From a virus: a DNA stretch of 61,086 nucleotides. The DNA lies in IMG/VR virus record IMGVR_UViG_3300028837_001401, positions 1 through 61,086 of that record; one strand, 5' to 3'. Both the position numbers and the translations under genes were made by a program. Of the stretch, positions 57,501 through 61,086 are shown one piece after another; within the stretch, counting starts at the first letter, position 1; each line of letters opens with the position of its first letter. The notes beneath the pieces were generated by a model. That model saw only the letters and a program-made list of their open reading frames with translations, ran no database searches and had not been told where the DNA came from.

Positions 57501-57725
57501 GTGGATATAAACAGGGATATAAACAGGGATATAAACAGGGAAAAGTTGATACTGATTCCGGGTAAAGGTCAGCAGAAGGTTGGCGACGTGGAAGACAGGG
57601 TGAACAAAGCACAAAGGGAGATTGACGCAATACTGAAGAAATACGATGTCAGTCTTCACGGGGTGATCCAGTTCATCACCCCTAACGTTCATGTCGTTCC
57701 AGAAGTGGAAGAGCAAAAGCTATAA
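57501..57725 (+). CDS. Small protein with N-terminal DINR repeats
   Basis: 74 residues from GTG 57501, behind GGGAGATAAGA. The start MDINRDINRDINR is coded by three perfect 12-bp repeats (57503-57538). The rest forms a short coiled coil. Length may vary between isolates by repeat number. Confidence 0.5.
   Translation: MDINRDINRDINREKLILIPGKGQQKVGDVEDRVNKAQREIDAILKKYDVSLHGVIQFITPNVHVVPEVEEQKL
57503..57538 (+). repeat. 12-bp tandem repeat, three copies, in frame
   Basis: GGATATAAACAG repeated three times without mismatch at 57503-57514, 57515-57526 and 57527-57538. A partial unit (GGGATATAAATGG) also precedes the next gene near 57730-57742. Confidence 0.9.
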
Positions 57726-57739
57726 GGATAGGGATATAA

Positions 57740-58546
57740 ATGGCAAGGTCAGAGATGGCATGGCTCATAGCGGACGTCAGGAATAAGGTTCGTGACTCGG
57801 AGGCGGAGGAGTTCGACCCCGGAGTGTATTATCCTGGTGACACGATCCGACTGGAGCAGCAGTTCAGGAATTTGGGATCGGTCGCCGCTGTGGTGAGTAA
57901 TGCGGTGGCAAAAATATGGTCTCCTGGTGGTGTGGTGAAGGTTACAGCAGCGACGTGTGTAGCAAGCACAGCCACAGGGATGGTATATTATGACTTTGTG
58001 TCTTCGCAGGGCATGTCAAACGGTGTGTGGCGTGTGCAGCATACGGGTTCTGTGAGCACGACAGTCAGGAGATACTCCACGGACTTCGAGATTCTGAAGC
58101 GGCAGCGGATATTTACAGACGATGAGATCCAGATCGCTCTTGACAGGAATTGTGTCTATGTAGGTCTGGAGGACAGGGAACTCCTGAAACATAATCCTGG
58201 ATACACCAAGTACATTTCGGAGTTTGGTGACTTCGAGTGGGTGACGATATACGACGGCACATCCAGCACATCGGGTGAAGTGACACCCACGACATCTGAT
58301 CTGATCAAGGGAGTATTCACCTTTTCTAGCAGGCAGGCAGGAAACCTGTTCCTGGAGGGCGAGTCGTATAATCCGTATGTTGCCGCTGCTGAGTTACTGG
58401 AGGAACTTGCCGCTGATCCGAATCGGTCGTGGAACTGGCACCGGGGTACAATAGGGCACCAGGCGATAGATCCATTGGAGCTTGCGAGGCGGTTAAGAAG
58501 TACGCATCAGAACGCCAAGAGTGTCCAGTTAGTGAGGACGTATTAA
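57740..58546 (+). CDS. Head-tail connector/adaptor protein
   Basis: 268 residues. N-terminal Ig-like part (YPGDTIRLEQQFRNLGS... AKIWSPGGVV) and a C-terminus typical of head-tail adaptors (ELLEELAADPNRSWNWHRGTIGHQAIDPLELARRLRS). The location after the glycosyltransferase and before the head-closure protein fits. The neck would use its helices to close the portal. Confidence 0.6.
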   Translation: MARSEMAWLIADVRNKVRDSEAEEFDPGVYYPGDTIRLEQQFRNLGSVAAVVSNAVAKIWSPGGVVKVTAATCVASTATGMVYYDFVSSQGMSNGVWRVQHTGSVSTTVRRYSTDFEILKRQRIFTDDEIQIALDRNCVYVGLEDRELLKHNPGYTKYISEFGDFEWVTIYDGTSSTSGEVTPTTSDLIKGVFTFSSRQAGNLFLEGESYNPYVAAAELLEELAADPNRSWNWHRGTIGHQAIDPLELARRLRSTHQNAKSVQLVRTY

Positions 58547-58591
58547 GTGGCTGTGTCCGAGTTGACCAAAGGAAGCGGGCTGTAAACCCGT
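58547..58591 (+). tRNA. Truncated tRNA-Tyr (5' part only)
   Basis: 5' acceptor strand, D-arm (TCC/GGA around GAGTTGACCAAA) and a complete anticodon arm GCGGG-CTGTAAA-CCCGT (anticodon GTA), all in tRNA-Tyr form. No T-arm or 3' acceptor follows. It is a fragment, not a working tRNA. It lies in the small gap before the head-closure gene. Confidence 0.6.
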
Positions 58592-58612
58592 ACCAAATAG
58601 AGGGGAACGCCA

Positions 58613-58996
58613 ATGGGCCTGAAACGACACAAATACAGATTCCCAAAGATGAAACTGCGGGTGAATTATGAATACGTGCTGATCGAGAGAAAGAGTCTCG
58701 GTGCTCCCGATGATTTTGGTAACAGAGATGTTACATGGATCACTGTGTCCAGCAACACGAGGGCAGACATTACCCCAGTAACAATGATGTCGGGACAGCA
58801 ACTACGTTTATTTGAGATTGGTCTTGTGAAGTTAAGCTCTCATCACATGATTGTGGAGCCTGGCACAGACATAAAAGTTCGGGACAGAGTAACAGACGCT
58901 GAGGACAATGTCTGGAACGTCAATGAGGTGATGAATATTCAGGGGAGTCACAAAGAGGCATTACTTGTGACTTGGGAGGACAATCAGAGTGCGTAA
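58613..58996 (+). CDS. Head-closure / head-tail joining protein
   Basis: 127 residues behind GAGGGG. The pattern RVTDAEDNVWNVNEVMNIQG and beta-rich body match the head-tail joining family (SPP1 gp16-like). It seals the connector before the tail attaches. Overlaps the glycosyltransferase gene by 8 bases. Confidence 0.6.
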   Translation: MGLKRHKYRFPKMKLRVNYEYVLIERKSLGAPDDFGNRDVTWITVSSNTRADITPVTMMSGQQLRLFEIGLVKLSSHHMIVEPGTDIKVRDRVTDAEDNVWNVNEVMNIQGSHKEALLVTWEDNQSA

Positions 58997-59714
58997 AATT
59001 CTTTTTTTCAATCAGCATGACAGTGTGCTCCACGGTCGGTGTTATGATTCATTTATAAATGCTTACTGTTTAAGCCGACTGGGGTACACGGTGATCTATG
59101 TCTCGGACAGGAGGCAGGATTTCATCCAGGGCTTTTACGAAGGGCCTTTGTATTCCTACGAGGATCTGTTTGACGATAGTATTGAGAAGCGAGAGAGTAA
59201 ATTACAGCCGTCGCTTCACGTCTATATGTCCCGACTGAAGGCTGATAGCATAAAGGACATAGTTGACAAGCACGGTGGAACAATAGATCAAGTGTGGGTC
59301 AGTGGCGACGCTGACTGGGCGGGATTTGCGAATCAGGTCTCGGTCTGGTATAACGCCCCATTGATACATGGTGACAGAGGAGATTTATCTCCCTGTGTGA
59401 ATCAGATTCAACTGGGACATGTATTGAGCACAACAGACCGGAAGAAACGAGTAATCTCTTGTGCTGATGGCTACACAAGGCGAGAATGCCTGGACTTGAT
59501 CCATGTGGTAAAGACACTACGGGATCGGGGCATCAGGGATCTCGGTCTGTACCTTGTAGGGCGGAGGGTGCAAAATATGGCGGAAATGCTGGATGAGTTC
59601 AGTGACTTCCATATAGTGCACCATACTACCGACAGGGGAAGGATGAGAGCCATCCGAGAAAGTATGGTATATGTGCAGGGGGTCGGGAGTATTCGGCAAT
59701 GCCCTGATGTGTGA
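58989..59714 (+). CDS. Glycosyltransferase-like protein, frame broken near the end
   Basis: 241 residues. FFNQHDSVLHGRCYDSFINAYCLSRLGYTVIYVSDR at the start and ...DFHIVHHTTDRGRMRAIRESMVYVQGVG near the end look like a GT-B-type glycosyltransferase, but it stops early. The expected C-terminus, with FGNALMCECFGD, is in the +1 frame from about 59680. A run of five Gs (59677-59681) lies at the break. One G less would join the parts into about 300 residues. Confidence 0.6.
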   Translation: MRKILFFNQHDSVLHGRCYDSFINAYCLSRLGYTVIYVSDRRQDFIQGFYEGPLYSYEDLFDDSIEKRESKLQPSLHVYMSRLKADSIKDIVDKHGGTIDQVWVSGDADWAGFANQVSVWYNAPLIHGDRGDLSPCVNQIQLGHVLSTTDRKKRVISCADGYTRRECLDLIHVVKTLRDRGIRDLGLYLVGRRVQNMAEMLDEFSDFHIVHHTTDRGRMRAIRESMVYVQGVGSIRQCPDV

Positions 59715-59892
59715 GTGTTTTGGCGATATTCCACCAGATACGCATCAAATTTCTCGTATATTATGCGATGTAAGTGTCTGGCAGAAAATGAGCAAAGGAG
59801 CAAGTGCTGAGGGGAAGAAATATGGTTTTGCCCGGCGGATGCTGGATTTATATATTTCCTTCTCTGGTGCTCTGGAGGAGTTAGAAGCATAA
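59671..59892 (+). pseudogene. 3' part of the glycosyltransferase in the other frame
   Basis: Contains GVFGNALMCECFGDIPPD and SVWQKMSKGASAEGKKYGFARRMLDLY, the natural continuation of the upstream protein. Its own ATG (59671) overlaps the upstream frame by 44 bases. It ends one base into the next start. Phase variation or programmed frameshifting would restore the protein. Confidence 0.6.
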
Positions 59893-60305
59893 TGGAAAAA
59901 ACCCAGTGCGTATATCAAGCACTCAGACGGAGATTGACAAACAGTGCGACTCTGGCGGGTATGGTGGTTACAACAGCCATGACTGTGGAGGGCAAGAATG
60001 CCCGCTCCACCTATCCTGCCATAACGTTTCGGGTCATTTCTGGCACAGGGAAATCGTTCAAGAACCTCACGGCCGGCGATATATACATTTCTGTGTGGTC
60101 AAGATCTGATAACTATGCCAGACAGCTTGCGTCGATTTATGGTGTTGTGTATGACAACCTCCACGAATGTGAGGCAAGTCTGAGCACAACTAACCTTGGT
60201 GTGGGGCTGATGGCTGAAGAAACAGTCAATTACCCCTTGTATGAACAGGATATAGACACACACTATTTAGCTTCCCGATGGAGGATCGTTGCGCAAAAGC
60301 GATAA
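59892..60305 (+). CDS. Tail terminator / completion protein
   Basis: 137 residues. VYQALRRRLTNSATLAGMVVTT then TYPAITFRVISGTGKSFKN matches tail completion proteins (Gp17/DUF3168-like). They cap the tail tube at the head side. Position between head closure and tail tube genes agrees. Confidence 0.65.
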   Translation: MEKTQCVYQALRRRLTNSATLAGMVVTTAMTVEGKNARSTYPAITFRVISGTGKSFKNLTAGDIYISVWSRSDNYARQLASIYGVVYDNLHECEASLSTTNLGVGLMAEETVNYPLYEQDIDTHYLASRWRIVAQKR

Positions 60306-60336
60306 ACACGGGAAGGCTGAGGAGATGATTTTATAA

Positions 60337-60867
60337 ATGGCTGGATTCGTTCAGCAGGACGGCAAGATATATGTCGGCACAACAGGTGTTGCTGCATCTG
60401 GTTTGGTGACGACTGCGAACTTGCTTGCCGAGCTGAAAGGAAATGTATCAATTGAGGCAACTTGGGAGAAAGCCGAGTCGAGGTGGAGGACACGAGCTGT
60501 CAAAGATCGCTATGCTTATGCGGTTGACGCCCAGATCAACGTTGAGGAGTTAGAGTTCAAAGGCTCTAACCTCTCTAAATTGATGACTGGTGCATCAACA
60601 GGATCAGTGGCAATGTTTGGAACAACGGCCACTGGAACTTTCTGGCGACTGACGACGTCCACCGCTCCGAAGCGGTTGCAGTTTGTCTTCCAGTTCACAA
60701 AGACTGATGATAGCAAACGCTTCCAGGTCTATGCTCCTAAAGCGGAAGTGGAAAACTTCCCGGCACCGTTTGCCGTGGATGATTTCACACTTCAGAATCT
60801 CACTTTCCAGCTTATGGCAACTAGCGCAGGAACTCTCATAGAGTTCCGGCAGGAGAATGCGGCATAA
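60337..60867 (+). CDS. Major tail (tube) protein
   Basis: 176 residues, beta-rich: GKIYVGTTGVAASGLVTTANLLAELKGNVSIE, AYAVDAQINVEELEFKGSNLSKLMTG and FTLQNLTFQLMATSAGTLIEF. This length and order fit tail-tube proteins of siphoviruses. A terminator-like hairpin follows immediately. Confidence 0.72.
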   Translation: MAGFVQQDGKIYVGTTGVAASGLVTTANLLAELKGNVSIEATWEKAESRWRTRAVKDRYAYAVDAQINVEELEFKGSNLSKLMTGASTGSVAMFGTTATGTFWRLTTSTAPKRLQFVFQFTKTDDSKRFQVYAPKAEVENFPAPFAVDDFTLQNLTFQLMATSAGTLIEFRQENAA

Positions 60868-60881
60868 GCTGGATTTTCAAC

Positions 60882-60920
60882 GGTCTGTGTACCTGCTGGC
60901 GCACAGACCACTTTTATTTC
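60882..60920 (+). terminator. Terminator after the tail-tube gene
   Basis: GGTCTGTG (60882-60889) pairs with CACAGACC (60902-60909), followed by ACTTTTATTT. The position after an abundant structural gene fits partial termination. Confidence 0.6.
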
Positions 60921-60934
60921 AAGGTGGTGAAGGG

Positions 60935-61086
60935 TTGGCGGAACTAATAGTTGAAGGTCTCAAGGAGCTTCTGGGGAAGATAGATAAACTCCCCGATGCC
61001 TACCTGAAGGCTATAGGTGGAGTAATGGATAACGAACTCCGTAAGACCGTGAATCACATTAAAGTGGAGTACTCCCGCCCGAATAC
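60935..61086 (+). CDS. Partial protein at the window end
   Basis: TTG 60935 is the only plausible start in this frame: MAELIVEGLKELLGKIDKLPDAYLKA. Acidic-helical, 50 residues visible, cut by the window end. It may be a tail-assembly or HK97 gp10-like protein; too little is seen to say. Confidence 0.45.
   Translation, partial: MAELIVEGLKELLGKIDKLPDAYLKAIGGVMDNELRKTVNHIKVEYSRPN

Overview
The window is a contiguous piece of a tailed double-stranded DNA phage (or prophage-like) genome. Every gene I can support reads on the + strand, tightly packed, usually with 1-10 base overlaps and strong GGAGG-type ribosome-binding sites. A peptidoglycan amidase and several lipoprotein signal peptides point to a bacterial host, and the lipoproteins and heptose/nonulosonate-type sugar genes suggest one with a complex surface glycome, probably diderm; the species cannot be told. 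The virion genes (terminase, portal, SPP1-gp7-like head protein, scaffold, SU10-type major capsid, head-tail adaptors, tail terminator, tail tube) indicate a long-tailed phage. The window opens in early genes and ends inside the tail module.

Layout. 1-10.4 kb: replication and recombination. A PD-(D/E)XK nuclease gene is split by an HNH endonuclease and fused downstream to a recombination-directionality-factor-like domain; then come a RusA-like resolvase, a DnaN sliding clamp, a lambda-O-like initiator with iteron-like repeats inside the gene, a primase-helicase, and a ParB/three-Cys (DUF5131) protein with its TcmP partner. 10.4-15.5 kb: lysis amidase, a secreted collagen-like/pectate-lyase-fold lipoprotein flanked by three paralogous small proteins, and a DUF488 protein. 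15.5-31 kb: a large accessory region with two TIGR04372-type glycosyltransferases, a nucleotidyltransferase-PfkB fusion, a split transketolase, a SPASM radical SAM enzyme, a B12-type radical SAM enzyme, further lipoproteins, and a YopX gene interrupted by a 713-bp segment carrying half of a tyrosine recombinase between perfect 32-bp direct repeats. 31-33.2 kb: small proteins and an HNH protein, closed by a strong terminator.

33.2-34.3 kb is a terminator-bounded unit of two sigma-like proteins (region 4, then region 2). 34.3-47.1 kb: two methyltransferase genes, small and large terminase (the large subunit has a frame break before its last catalytic motif), a tRNA trio (Thr, Trp, Met), portal, a third methyltransferase, head morphogenesis protein, scaffold and capsid. 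47.2-55.4 kb: a nonulosonic-acid (sialic/legionaminic/KDN-like) cassette lies inside the structural operon: DUF115/Maf-like transferase, CMP-sugar synthetase, B12-type radical SAM enzyme, KdsC-like phosphatase, NeuB-like synthase, a second HAD protein and a NanE-like epimerase, with a homing endonuclease inserted. 55.4-61.1 kb: GT9 and frameshifted glycosyltransferases interleaved with head-tail connector and tail genes.

Taken together, this phage appears to carry its own carbohydrate-making and carbohydrate-transferring machinery (at least twelve candidate genes in three clusters), part of it co-transcribed with capsid and tail genes. The most economical inference is that it glycosylates its own virion and/or remodels the host surface. 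All functions are read from sequence motifs and family knowledge; no search was run.
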